Source: CAYFJO01 sp964343305
Lineage (GTDB): Bacteria; Planctomycetota; Planctomycetia; Pirellulales; Pirellulaceae
DNA length: 33,500 bases
Direction of reading: 5' to 3'
Assembly: GCA_964343305.1 (NCBI GenBank)
Contig: CAYFJO010000070.1
Span: 1 to 33,500 of the forward strand
Positions 25,765 to 33,325 of this stretch are shown here, in pieces. Position 1 is the first letter of the stretch, and each line of letters opens with the position of its first letter. The notes beneath the pieces are model-generated. The model had not been told where the DNA came from and ran no database searches. It saw only the letters and a list, made by a program, of their open reading frames with translations. The position numbers and the translations under genes are program-made.

Positions 25765-27303
25765 CTAGCGGCGGCGTTTGATGAACGATTGATCTGTTTC
25801 GCTCAACTGAGCAAATGGCACTTGGATCACTTGGCCGTTATCCTTGCGTTTCAGATGGACCGTGCCGTTGGCGAATTTGACGAACATGGCTTCGATCTGG
25901 AATTTGCCGTTGGCACTGGTCCACTTTCGATAATCATTGGCGGGTTTACTGGCAGTTGTCGTGACGGCTTTTGGTTTGTTTATCGACGCGAGCGCTCTGG
26001 GCGACGTGGGATCTTCGTCGGCCGAGTGGCGCTGGACGAGAATCTCGCCTTCCGCCGTTTCGCCGGTGGGCAGGCGACTGGCCAAGTCGCGCAGGCATTC
26101 GAGTTGGTCGGGTGTCAACTCGTATTGCATTTGGCCGACGCGGGCTTTGACTTCCTTGGCGCTGATCACTTCGAGGAACCCGTCTAGTCGGAACAGCGTG
26201 GTCAGCGTCTCCGCCACGCCACCGCGCCCCACGTCGCCTTTGTGTTTGGGATTGTTCAACTCCGCGGATTCGCCGTCGTACAGCAGTTGAAACCGGGTCG
26301 CTCCGATGCCGATGAAAGCGAACGACTTGGCAGTCGTGCCAACTTCCCAAATGACCGCCGGCGATGGATTATTTTCGCGATACGGAACGCCGACTCGCAG
26401 TCCGCACGTGGCCAGACGCGGGTCGTTGTGCTTGAGCGGCATCCATGGCGTGCGGAGCCAAACCACCTTGTCAAACTCGTCTTCTTCCTGGCCGATCTTG
26501 TAGCGATGTTTGAAGCGGCGCTCGGCGGGCAATTTACAGACGATTTGTTCGCCGTCTGCCGATGGTCGCGGTCGCGGAGTTGGCCGAGTACGCGGCGGTT
26601 CGAGCTTCGCTAACATTTGCAACTGGCTGCGCTCAGCCGTCTTGATCACCAAATCGATGTCACCGGCTGAGATGGCGAAGTTCAAGTTCTGGGCCGATGG
26701 GAGACTGCCGCTGTTGGCACCGACGACTTCGCCTTTCATGTTTAACAACGGTCCGCCGCTGCTGCCCGGAGAGATGGGCGTGCTGGTTTGCAGCCACGTT
26801 CCGACCGCGTCATTGCCGAATTCCTTCAGTTCCTTGCCGTCGCGAATGGCACTGATGATTCCTTCGGTTGCCGTGAAGGACAAACCTTGGGGTGCGCCGA
26901 TGGCGATTGACGATTCGCCTTTGCGGGGAACTTTGGTCGTCAGTTTTAGCGGACGGGCTTTGCGATCGGTTTTGATTTGTAGCACAGCCACGTCGCGTTT
27001 TTTGTCGTAGGCCAGGAAGCCCGCAACTTCGGCTTTCATGCCGTCGGCGAAACTAGCCGTGATTTGTGCCGCGCCTTCGATCACGTGATAGTTCGTGACG
27101 ATCCAAGCCGATTGATTGACGATGAAGCCGCTGCCAATCGCCTGCCCATTGCGTAGTTTCACATCTAATCGCACGCACGACGGTTCTGTCTGCTCGATCA
27201 AATCGGCCAACGACAGCTTTTCATCTTGGCCAGCGACGGGATGGAACAACGTCCCGAGGACGAACAATGCAGCGGTAAACGCACAAACGATTTTGCCATT
27301 CAT
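25765..27303 (-). CDS. Exported trypsin-like (S1C) protease with C-terminal SHD1 domain
   Basis: A 512-residue exported protein with a signal peptide (about 1-25, AFTAALFVLGTLFHPVAG). The trypsin-like domain is intact: His73 in IVTNYHVIEG, Asp104 in KRDVAVLQI, Ser182 in SPGSSGGPLL. No PDZ follows; instead there is a Pro/Arg-rich linker (RTRPTPRPRP, about 235-245) and a beta-rich domain (about 250-350). Next is a segment with LTPDQLECLRDLASRLPTGE. The end is an SHD1 (SLA1 homology domain 1) module at about 460-510 (WTSANGKFQIEAMFVKFANG; ending VPFAQLSETDQSFIKRR), a domain common in planctomycete secreted proteins. It is a separate, active protease on the opposite strand from the trio, probably with its own substrate-recognition module. 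Confidence 0.9.
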   Translation of the reverse strand: MNGKIVCAFTAALFVLGTLFHPVAGQDEKLSLADLIEQTEPSCVRLDVKLRNGQAIGSGFIVNQSAWIVTNYHVIEGAAQITASFADGMKAEVAGFLAYDKKRDVAVLQIKTDRKARPLKLTTKVPRKGESSIAIGAPQGLSFTATEGIISAIRDGKELKEFGNDAVGTWLQTSTPISPGSSGGPLLNMKGEVVGANSGSLPSAQNLNFAISAGDIDLVIKTAERSQLQMLAKLEPPRTRPTPRPRPSADGEQIVCKLPAERRFKHRYKIGQEEDEFDKVVWLRTPWMPLKHNDPRLATCGLRVGVPYRENNPSPAVIWEVGTTAKSFAFIGIGATRFQLLYDGESAELNNPKHKGDVGRGGVAETLTTLFRLDGFLEVISAKEVKARVGQMQYELTPDQLECLRDLASRLPTGETAEGEILVQRHSADEDPTSPRALASINKPKAVTTTASKPANDYRKWTSANGKFQIEAMFVKFANGTVHLKRKDNGQVIQVPFAQLSETDQSFIKRRR

Positions 27304-27454
27304 CGGCTACCTCGATTCTGATACCGGTTGATGACTTCGACGACTTGATGTCAACAACCAAATTACACGATTGTGGGGCCGCCGAGTAGCTGCGTTTGCC
27401 CGGACTCGGACAAATCTGCGCTCCGGCCGCGACGCTACAGGGCCTTGAAGCGAG

Positions 27455-28603
27455 CTATTCGGGCTGCACTTTAACGCGCACGTTGTATTGTCCGGGAAAG
27501 TTGTAGCCTTGATTGGCGTATTGGTGCTGCATGGCGATGCCAAATTGCAAAATGCCCGAAGTCTTCGCGACAAAAACGCCCTTGCTGCCGACCTTGATTT
27601 CATTGCCTTTGCTGCCGATCTTGGCCATCAGCGCGCCTCCGGGGATCTCGTTTTGTTTGTACCAGCCGAAGTTCTGGGCACCGTCTGGCGTCGAAGACAT
27701 ATTGTTTCCCCACGGGCTCATCACCAAACTGCCATCCGCTCGGACCGTGATCTTGTCACCTTTTTCCACACGAATGCCAGACGACTTGAACGAACGTTGA
27801 GCCAGGTGGGATCCGTCCACGGTCATCGACTTTTTTATCTCCGCTTTGATGCCCAGAAAGCGGTCCGCCATTTGGATGTCGCCGATTTGCACTTTGAGCG
27901 GTCCGTATTTGCTGGCGACGGTGAACTGTGTTTGGTCGATGCGGCCGACAATCGTGAATTCGGTGGTTTCGATCGTGTCGCCACGGATCCAAGGTTTGAC
28001 CGCGCTTTCGTCCTCAAAACTGTCCTCTTGTTCTTCTTCAAGCTCCTCGAGCGCCTTGTTGATCTCGGCCAACTGGCGTTTACGTTCGGCGTTTTCGTCG
28101 TCTTTGTAGCGCGCAAGTTCGTTTTGAATTCTGAGGCCGTAGTTGGTCAACTCCTTGCGGGCCGCTTCGCGCTGTTGATAATCATCGCCACCAAGGTCGG
28201 TGAACAGTTTGTTGATTTTGGCGAGCAGTTCGGGTTTGCTGTCGAGTCCTGGCGTGAAACTTTTGATTTTGCCAATGGGCACTTCGAGGTCGCCGAATGT
28301 GGTTTTGACGACGAGTGTGTCAATAGAAAGTTTGCCAGAGATCAGCAAGCCGTCGTTCAAATGAAGTCGGATCTGCTTGGGATCGACCGGCTGGGTCGGA
28401 CGGCGCGGCAGGCTGATGGCGTCGTCATCATCCTTGGATTCGCTTTTTGCTTCTTTCCCGGCGTACGATGCGGAGGGCGGTTGTGGAACTGGAGCCACGC
28501 GAATCGGTTGTTCGGCTGGCGGGAAGAATTGAGCGGAAGCAATGCCACACGAAAGCAGCACGTAAAGGACAGAAGTAGGGAATGGAAATGAGTGGACCGA
28601 CAT
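27455..28603 (-). CDS. Exported protein with LecA/PA-IL-like C-terminal domain
   Basis: A 382-residue protein. The frame opens at 28621, but ATG 28603 has a GGAG (28610-28613, minus strand) six bases upstream and begins a signal peptide (TSVLYVLLSCGIASAQ). A Pro-rich spacer and an acidic SESKDDDD patch precede a beta domain (HLNDGLLISGKLSIDTLVVK). A coiled coil lies at about 130-200 (ENAERKRQLAEINKALEELE), followed by a second copy of the small beta domain (ETTEFTIVGRIDQTQFTVAS). The last 115 residues (VEKGDKITVRADGSLVMSPW to the end) have the GxLMAKIGSKG pattern of LecA/PA-IL-type galactose-binding lectins. Sugar binding is inferred. The beta domain resembles those of the NPCBM protein at 19492. 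It lies 151 bp upstream of the SHD1 protease, same strand. Confidence 0.78.
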   Translation of the reverse strand: MSVHSFPFPTSVLYVLLSCGIASAQFFPPAEQPIRVAPVPQPPSASYAGKEAKSESKDDDDAISLPRRPTQPVDPKQIRLHLNDGLLISGKLSIDTLVVKTTFGDLEVPIGKIKSFTPGLDSKPELLAKINKLFTDLGGDDYQQREAARKELTNYGLRIQNELARYKDDENAERKRQLAEINKALEELEEEQEDSFEDESAVKPWIRGDTIETTEFTIVGRIDQTQFTVASKYGPLKVQIGDIQMADRFLGIKAEIKKSMTVDGSHLAQRSFKSSGIRVEKGDKITVRADGSLVMSPWGNNMSSTPDGAQNFGWYKQNEIPGGALMAKIGSKGNEIKVGSKGVFVAKTSGILQFGIAMQHQYANQGYNFPGQYNVRVKVQPE

Positions 28604-28663
28604 AGGTGGCTCCGATGTCAAGTGTGGATGGTTTTGGGAAGCGTCCTATATATATTCCATGCA

Positions 28664-28706
28664 AGACTTCCGAAGTTTTCCGAAACTTCGGAAGTCTGAA
28701 TCGGCA
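28664..28706. repeat. Hairpin repeat, family shared with 19343-19383 (copy 2)
   Basis: AGACTTCCGAAGTTT (28664-28678) and AAACTTCGGAAGTCT (28683-28697) are a perfect 15-bp inverted repeat around TCCG. The next bases (GAATCGGCA) match the sequence following copy 1. It lies in the divergent gap between the LecA-like gene and glycyl-tRNA synthetase. Confidence 0.8.
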
Positions 28707-28903
28707 AACTAGGACACTACTTGATTTTGATCCGTTGCGTTTCACATTGGATGCGTGTTGAACGATCTGTGTTCCATTTTGGCCAGTTTGGAGGAAAAAG
28801 TGAAGCATCTTCTGGGCCGCCACGTGGCGAATTCGAACAAATGGCAAAGTGTTGTGTCCACCTTTAACTGGCATGGTGCCTCGTGCGGATGTTTGCAAAA
28901 ATT

Positions 28904-28962
28904 GTGGAGTGTGTGACACGCACCGATGAAATCGTACAAATGGTGCGTTCCACGCACCCTAC
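28904..28962. repeat. Imperfect inverted repeat of the GTGCGT/ACGCACC type
   Basis: Left arm 28904-28924 and right arm 28942-28962 match at 16 of 21 positions as reverse complements. The right arm alone is a hairpin, GGTGCGT-TCC-ACGCACC. It ends 20 bases upstream of the glycyl-tRNA synthetase start and contains the upstream ATG (28926) that could be mistaken for the gene start. Confidence 0.7.
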
Positions 28963-28982
28963 ATGGGAAGGCGACTGAAGAT

Positions 28983-30590
28983 ATGGAGATGGAAAAACTA
29001 GTCTCGCTGTGCAAGAGACGTGGTTTCTTGTTTCAATCGAGCGAGATTTATGGCGGTTTAAATGGTTTTTGGGACTACGGCCCACTGGGCGTCGAGTTGA
29101 AGCGAAACATCAAGGAAGCCTGGTGGCGCGATATGGTCACGGGCCATGACGATTTGTCCACTCCCGATGGTGCCCCCGAGTCGTTCGAGATGACCGGCCT
29201 CGATTGCACCATCATCATGCATCCGCAAGTTTGGAAATGCTCCGGCCATTACGACTTGTTTCATGACTTCATGGTTGATTGTCGCGAGTCAAACAAACGC
29301 TACAGGCACGATCAGGTCCGTGGTCGTTGGGCGGAAGCCAAAGGTGAAAAGATCTTTGTGACGACGATGGTTGAAGCGGAGAAGGAGGAGGAAGCCACTC
29401 AGGCTCGCGCGATGAAGTATTTCAAACTTCGCAACAAAGACGCCGACAAGTTGAGTTGGGATGGCGGCTTCGTGCCACTACCTGAAATTGACGACACTTT
29501 AAGGGTCCTTGGTCCCGATGCGAAGAGTCTTGGCACACTGACCGAGCCGCGCGAATTCAATTTGATGTTCAAAACGACGGTCGGCGCACTGGGCGGCGAA
29601 GAAGATGCGGCGTTTCTTCGCCCGGAAACAGCCCAAGGTATCTTCGTCAATTTCAAAAATGTCTGTGACAGCACGCGTGTGAAGATCCCGTTCGGTATCG
29701 CTCAGATGGGCAAAAGCTTCCGCAACGAAATCACGCCACGAAACTTCACGTTCCGGTCACGGGAATTCGAGCAAATGGAGATCGAGTTTTTTTGTCATCC
29801 AGACTCGTCACAAGCTTGGTACAAATACTGGCGCGACCGACGGATGAAGTGGTACACCGATCTTGGTTTGTCCAGCGACAAGTTGATTCTACGCGAACAC
29901 GAGGATGCAGAACTGAGTCACTATTCAACTGGCACGGCCGATGTTGAATACGCGTTTCCGTTCTTGCCAGAGGGCGAATATGGTGAACTTGAGGGTATCG
30001 CGCATCGAGGCGATTTCGATTTGCGCAGTCACATGGAAGGCAAGTTGGACGAGAATACAAACCCTCTGGAAGTGCAACTTGGTGAAGATGGCAAACCGAA
30101 GTGGCGCGGCAGCGGCAAAGATTTAACGTATCGCGACGAAGTCACCAACGATAAGTTCATTCCGCACGTGATCGAACCATCCGCGGGTGCCGATCGCGCG
30201 ACCCTGGCGTTTCTGTGCGAAGCGTACACGGAAGACGAAGCGCCTGACGAGAAAGGTAAGATGCAGACGCGAACGGTGATGAAGTTTCACCCTCGCATCG
30301 CGCCCATCAAAGCGGCCGTGTTTCCGTTGGTCAAAAAAGACGGCATGCCGGAAATCGCCAAAGACATCTATCGTGCGCTCAAGCCGCATTGGAATGTCTT
30401 CTATGACGAAAAAGGTGCAGTCGGCCGGCGTTATCGTCGACAGGACGAAGCGGGCACGCCGTTTTGCATCACCGCCGATGGCGACACGCTGAACGACAAC
30501 ACGGTCACGATTCGGGACCGCGATTCGTTGAAGCAAGACCGAGTCAAAGTCGATGAGTGTGTTGACTACCTGCGCGAGAGGTTGACGTAG
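28983..30590 (+). CDS. glyQS: Glycine--tRNA ligase (single-chain, class II)
   Basis: A 535-residue synthetase that charges tRNA-Gly in the cytoplasm. ATG 28983 is preferred over 28926, which lies in a palindromic repeat; MEMEKLVSLCKRRGFLFQSS is the normal N-terminus. Class II motif 2 is at 247-268 (FRNEITPRNFTFRSREFEQ) and motif 3 at about 396-405 (VIEPSAGADR). RPETAQGIF (213-221) and LEGIAHRGDFDL (336-347) are characteristic of the homodimeric GlyRS type. The C-terminal anticodon-binding domain starts near 437 (RIAPIKAAVFPLVKKDG). Length is somewhat above bacterial alpha2 enzymes, with an insertion around 105-190. It is the only housekeeping translation gene in the window and is flanked by unrelated accessory genes. 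Confidence 0.97.
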   Translation: MEMEKLVSLCKRRGFLFQSSEIYGGLNGFWDYGPLGVELKRNIKEAWWRDMVTGHDDLSTPDGAPESFEMTGLDCTIIMHPQVWKCSGHYDLFHDFMVDCRESNKRYRHDQVRGRWAEAKGEKIFVTTMVEAEKEEEATQARAMKYFKLRNKDADKLSWDGGFVPLPEIDDTLRVLGPDAKSLGTLTEPREFNLMFKTTVGALGGEEDAAFLRPETAQGIFVNFKNVCDSTRVKIPFGIAQMGKSFRNEITPRNFTFRSREFEQMEIEFFCHPDSSQAWYKYWRDRRMKWYTDLGLSSDKLILREHEDAELSHYSTGTADVEYAFPFLPEGEYGELEGIAHRGDFDLRSHMEGKLDENTNPLEVQLGEDGKPKWRGSGKDLTYRDEVTNDKFIPHVIEPSAGADRATLAFLCEAYTEDEAPDEKGKMQTRTVMKFHPRIAPIKAAVFPLVKKDGMPEIAKDIYRALKPHWNVFYDEKGAVGRRYRRQDEAGTPFCITADGDTLNDNTVTIRDRDSLKQDRVKVDECVDYLRERLT

Positions 30591-30611
30591 AGCCTGAGAT
30601 TTCGGTCGAAA

Positions 30612-30640
30612 TTGATCCGGCTCTGTAGATCATCTAGAAT
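30612..30640 (+). promoter_or_regulatory. Candidate promoter of the Uma2 gene
   Basis: TTGATC (30612-30617) and TAGAAT (30635-30640) are spaced exactly 17 bases apart, in the 85-bp gap after glycyl-tRNA synthetase. Transcription would begin near 30647, about 30 bases before ATG 30676, and AAAAGGATC just upstream of the start is a ribosome site. Inferred from sequence only. Confidence 0.5.
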
Positions 30641-30675
30641 TGAACGTACGGTCACCTTTCGAAAAGGATCTGGCA

Positions 30676-31426
30676 ATGAGCATCGCAGAAAAACTTGTGA
30701 CACCGGAAGATCTGCTGTCGATGCCGGACGTGGACGATGCCGAACTTGTCGATGGAGAACTTGTCGATGGAGAACTTGTCGATGGAGAACTTGTCGATGG
30801 AGAACTTGTCGNNNNNNNNNNNNNNNNNNNNNNNNNNNNNNNNNNNNNNNNNNNNNNNNNNNNNNNNNNNNNNNNNNNNNNNNNNNNNNNNNNNNNNNNN
30901 NNNNNNNNNNNATGGAGAACTTGTGAGGCAAAACATGGGTTGGAACAGCAGTTGGATTGGTGGCCGTTTATTTGGATTCATCTTTTTGTACTGTCAGCAG
31001 AATTCTGTTGGCGAATTAGCTCCGGCAGATGCGAGTTATCAATGCTTCCTCGATGCTCCCGGTAAAGTCCGCAGACCCGCCGTGTCGTTCATTCGCCGTG
31101 AGCGGCTGCCTAAGGCTGAGGATCGTCAAGGCCATTGTCCAGTCGCACCGGACTTGGCCGCCGAGGTCGTTTCGCCGAACGACTTGTATGAAAACGTGGA
31201 ATCTAAAGTCAAGGAGTATTTGACGGCGGGCGTGCAATTGGTGTGGGTGATTAATCCAGCAACGCGAACCGTGCGTGTCCATCGGACCGATGGAACGGTC
31301 GCGGACTTGGGCGAGAGCGATTCGCTCGATGGTGAAGCAATTTTGCCCGGTTTTGAGTGTCGAGTGGGCGAACTGTTTCGCGATGCGGCGGATTCGGAAG
31401 GAAACGCTGGTGAAGCCCGCGCTTAG
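30676..31426 (+). CDS. Uma2 family endonuclease-like protein, interrupted by an assembly gap
   Basis: N-terminal half: MSIAEKLVTPEDLLSMPDVD, then repeated DGELV. After the 100-N gap: WNSSWIGGRLFGFIFLYCQQ, KVRRPAVSFIRRERLP, APDLAAEVVSPNDLYENVES and KVKEYLTAGVQLVWVINPAT, which is the Uma2 (PD-(D/E)xK nuclease fold) pattern. The frame differs across the gap, but the N count is a placeholder, so that is not informative. The catalytic Asp expected in RRPDVSF is Ala here (codon GCC), whereas the later D-x-x-x-E and the Lys-rich helix remain, so activity may be lost or this is a sequence error. True length cannot be known. The end overlaps the next gene by 17 bases. Confidence 0.8.
30736..30925 (+). 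repeat. 15-bp tandem repeat coding DGELV, spanning the gap
   Basis: Four exact copies of GATGGAGAACTTGTC at 30751-30810, preceded by one diverged copy (GATGCCGAACTTGTC, 30736-30750). ATGGAGAACTTGTGA resumes immediately after the Ns, so the gap lies inside the array and the copy number is unknown. A single ELVDGELV motif is normal at this position of Uma2 proteins; here it is amplified. Confidence 0.92.
30812..30911. other. Assembly gap (100 N)
   Basis: Exactly 100 undetermined bases, the usual placeholder for a gap of unknown length. It sits in the 15-bp tandem array, which explains why assembly stopped. Sequence and frame near it should be treated with caution. Confidence 0.99.
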
Positions 31427-32213
31427 CCAAGTTTGTTCGCTGAATTCGCCGTTCGAAAAAGACATCGAAGAATACGCGGCAGGGCAGGGCGGTTGAGATT
31501 TGGCTGACCAAGCTGGAGACCTATCTCGAGTCGCACTCGATCGACGACGTCAAGCGATTGCTCAATCAGCACGAAGTGGTTGCACCGGTAGCGAGCTATC
31601 AAGGCGGGTTGCTCGACACGCAAGGCGAGAAGCGAAAAGAATCGTGGGACCTGTTCGAGCGGCGGCTAGATTTGTGTCGCGAATTGGACATCGGCACAAT
31701 CGTCATCGCGTGCGACGTGGGCCATTCGCTGACGCAACAAAACGTCGAGCGAGTTCAGGCGTCGGCCGTTCAGGCAGCCCAAGCGGCCGGGCAACGTGGT
31801 CTGCGAGCGGCGCTGGAATTTCAGGCCAAATCAGGTTTCGGCAACAACCTGCAAACGGCCGTCGCGCTGGTTGCTGAAGTCGCGAGTCCACATTTGGCAT
31901 CTGCCTCGACGTGTTTCATTTTCATGTGGGACCGAGCAAGCTGGATGATCTGGCGTACTTGTCGAACGAGAATCTCTTTCACGTTCAATTGTCCGACGTC
32001 GCTGACGTGCCGCGTGAATTTGCCACCGACTCGGATCGCATCATGCCGGGAGACGGTGACGTCGCCATCGACGCGATTGTCCAGCATTTGAAGTCGATTC
32101 AATACGACGGTTTGGTCTCGATCGAATTGCTGAATCCACAGATTTGGCAGATTCCGGCAAGGCAATTTGGCGAGGTCGGGATGAGCTCGTTGAACCGCAT
32201 ATTGATCACGTAG
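31410..32213 (+). pseudogene. Sugar phosphate isomerase/epimerase (TIM barrel), two frameshifts
   Basis: Three consecutive frames join into one xylose-isomerase-like TIM-barrel protein. Part 1 starts at GTG 31410 (KPALSQVCSLNSPFEKDIEE, YAAGQG). Near 31489 the frame shifts by +1 (or -2) to VEIWLTKLETYLESHSIDDV, continuing through LNQHEVVAPVASYQGGLLDT and VIACDVG. Near 31897 a base seems missing in TTGGCATC: restoring one G gives HLGICLDVFHFHVGPSKLDD, the conserved metal/substrate strand. It then runs to LFHVQLSDVADVPRE and VSIELLNPQIWQ. Both shifts lie near short G runs. Either the gene is decayed or, near the assembly gap, the sequence has errors; the intact conservation in every part favours error or very recent mutation. 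The stop codon TAG lies within the palindromic repeat that follows. Confidence 0.8.
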
Positions 32214-32263
32214 GCCGGATTGCCCAATCCGACCATGACGGACGGATTGGCAATCCGTCCTAC
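32210..32263. repeat. RTDCQSV-type palindrome, diverged second copy
   Basis: Left arm 32210-32234 and right arm about 32240-32263 match the element at 10818-10886 (CGGATTGGCAATCCG core). The left arm has an extra C and two substitutions, so the pairing is imperfect. The TAG stop of the isomerase gene is the repeat's own GTAGG border, meaning that the gene's last codons and stop abut or were set by the insertion. Confidence 0.8.
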
Positions 32264-32345
32264 TGTTCAACTTGCGAGTTTGTGGGCGAAAGGCAATAAT
32301 TCAAGAGTTCCACTGTGGCGGGGGAACTACAAAAGGATCTCACCG

Positions 32346-33317
32346 ATGCGTTCTCGATTTCTCTCGACGGCGGCTCTTGTGCTGTTGTTTGTTGCCACTC
32401 CTTTGCTCGCGGATCACAAAAGGCATTCGCACCATCATCACGGCCATCAGAAAAGTACGGGCCAGCAAATATTGGGGTTTGCACTGAAAGCATTGCCTTA
32501 TTTGCTCCGTTCAAATCAGAACTCTTACTCGCGGTATTCTTACTCGTCACATGGTTACGGCTCGTACTGTCCGAGCTATGGCTATCGATCGTATTCCTAC
32601 TCAACCTATCCGCACGGAACGTACTACCGTCCAGGGTCGAATTACTTTGAATACTATTTGCCGCCGACGTACCATCCGGCCGAAGCGGCTTACGGGCCTC
32701 AGCCGTTGAAGCAGTTCATGGGGCTGGATCGTAACTTTGGATTGCGGCCGTTGGCAACCGTGCCGGATGTCGGACCCCCGACCAAGACGGCGAAACCCGT
32801 GCGGGCGTCCAATCCCGAGACGATCGAACGAGCACGCAAGTTTGTCGGCTTTGGTGACAAGCTTTTCAAAGAGGGCAAGTACCACGAAGCGTTGCAACAA
32901 TACAAAACGGCGACGCGTGTTGCCCCGGATCTTGCAGAAGCTCACCTACGTCAAGGATTTGCGCTGACGGGGTCGCTCCGTTATGAGTTGGCGGCGGATG
33001 CGTTCAAACGCGGGATGGAATTGGATCCAGCGTTTGCTGCCTCAGACTTTCGACTCGACCCGCTTTACGATGGTGCTCGGCTGGCGAAATCAACTCACTT
33101 GGAGTCGCTTGCCGCGGCAGCGCTGAAGGATCCGAGTAACGCCAAACTGACGTTCGTGCTAGGTATGTTTTTGCACTACGGCGAATCGGCCGAGCGGGCA
33201 AAGAAGTTTTTTCAAAGAGCCGCGGATCTGTCAGGGGGAGATGATGGACACCTTCGACCGTTCGTGGAGGATGGGCCGAAACTGACGGGCAAGAAAGATG
33301 CCGGCGTGGATGCGTGA
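32346..33317 (+). CDS. Exported TPR protein with His-rich and Tyr/Ser-rich segments
   Basis: A 323-residue protein starting at ATG 32346 with AAAGGATC upstream; the frame is open to 32220, but that part is repeat-derived. Signal peptide about 1-22 (STAALVLLFVATPLLA). The mature N-terminus is His-rich (DHKRHSHHHHGHQK), a possible metal-binding patch. Residues about 58-112 are Tyr/Ser/Gly-rich low complexity (SYSRYSYSSHGYGSYCPSYG). TPR-like repeats follow at about 165-240 (GDKLFKEGKYHEALQQYKTA; AHLRQGFALTGSLRYELAAD) and about 255-310. No enzyme motif. Probably an envelope or surface protein. Confidence 0.85.
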   Translation: MRSRFLSTAALVLLFVATPLLADHKRHSHHHHGHQKSTGQQILGFALKALPYLLRSNQNSYSRYSYSSHGYGSYCPSYGYRSYSYSTYPHGTYYRPGSNYFEYYLPPTYHPAEAAYGPQPLKQFMGLDRNFGLRPLATVPDVGPPTKTAKPVRASNPETIERARKFVGFGDKLFKEGKYHEALQQYKTATRVAPDLAEAHLRQGFALTGSLRYELAADAFKRGMELDPAFAASDFRLDPLYDGARLAKSTHLESLAAAALKDPSNAKLTFVLGMFLHYGESAERAKKFFQRAADLSGGDDGHLRPFVEDGPKLTGKKDAGVDA

Positions 33318-33325
33318 GGCCCAAC

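Larger units (their letters stand above)
28604..28982. other. Divergent intergenic region carrying two palindromic repeats
   Basis: 379 bp between the divergent LecA-like gene and glycyl-tRNA synthetase. It contains the hairpin repeat at 28664-28706, the GTGCGT-type repeat at 28904-28962, and about 200 bp between them in which I see no gene, tRNA fold or T-box-like motif. An AT-rich TATATATATT near 28649 may belong to a promoter. The frame of the synthetase runs upstream into the second repeat, which can mislead start calling. Confidence 0.5.

Noticed and set aside
27488..28591. Plus-strand open frame of 367 codons
   Set aside because: Antisense to the LecA-like gene, which has a signal peptide and ribosome site.
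30736..30925. CRISPR or minisatellite outside a gene
   Set aside because: 15-bp units without spacers, in frame within the Uma2 gene.
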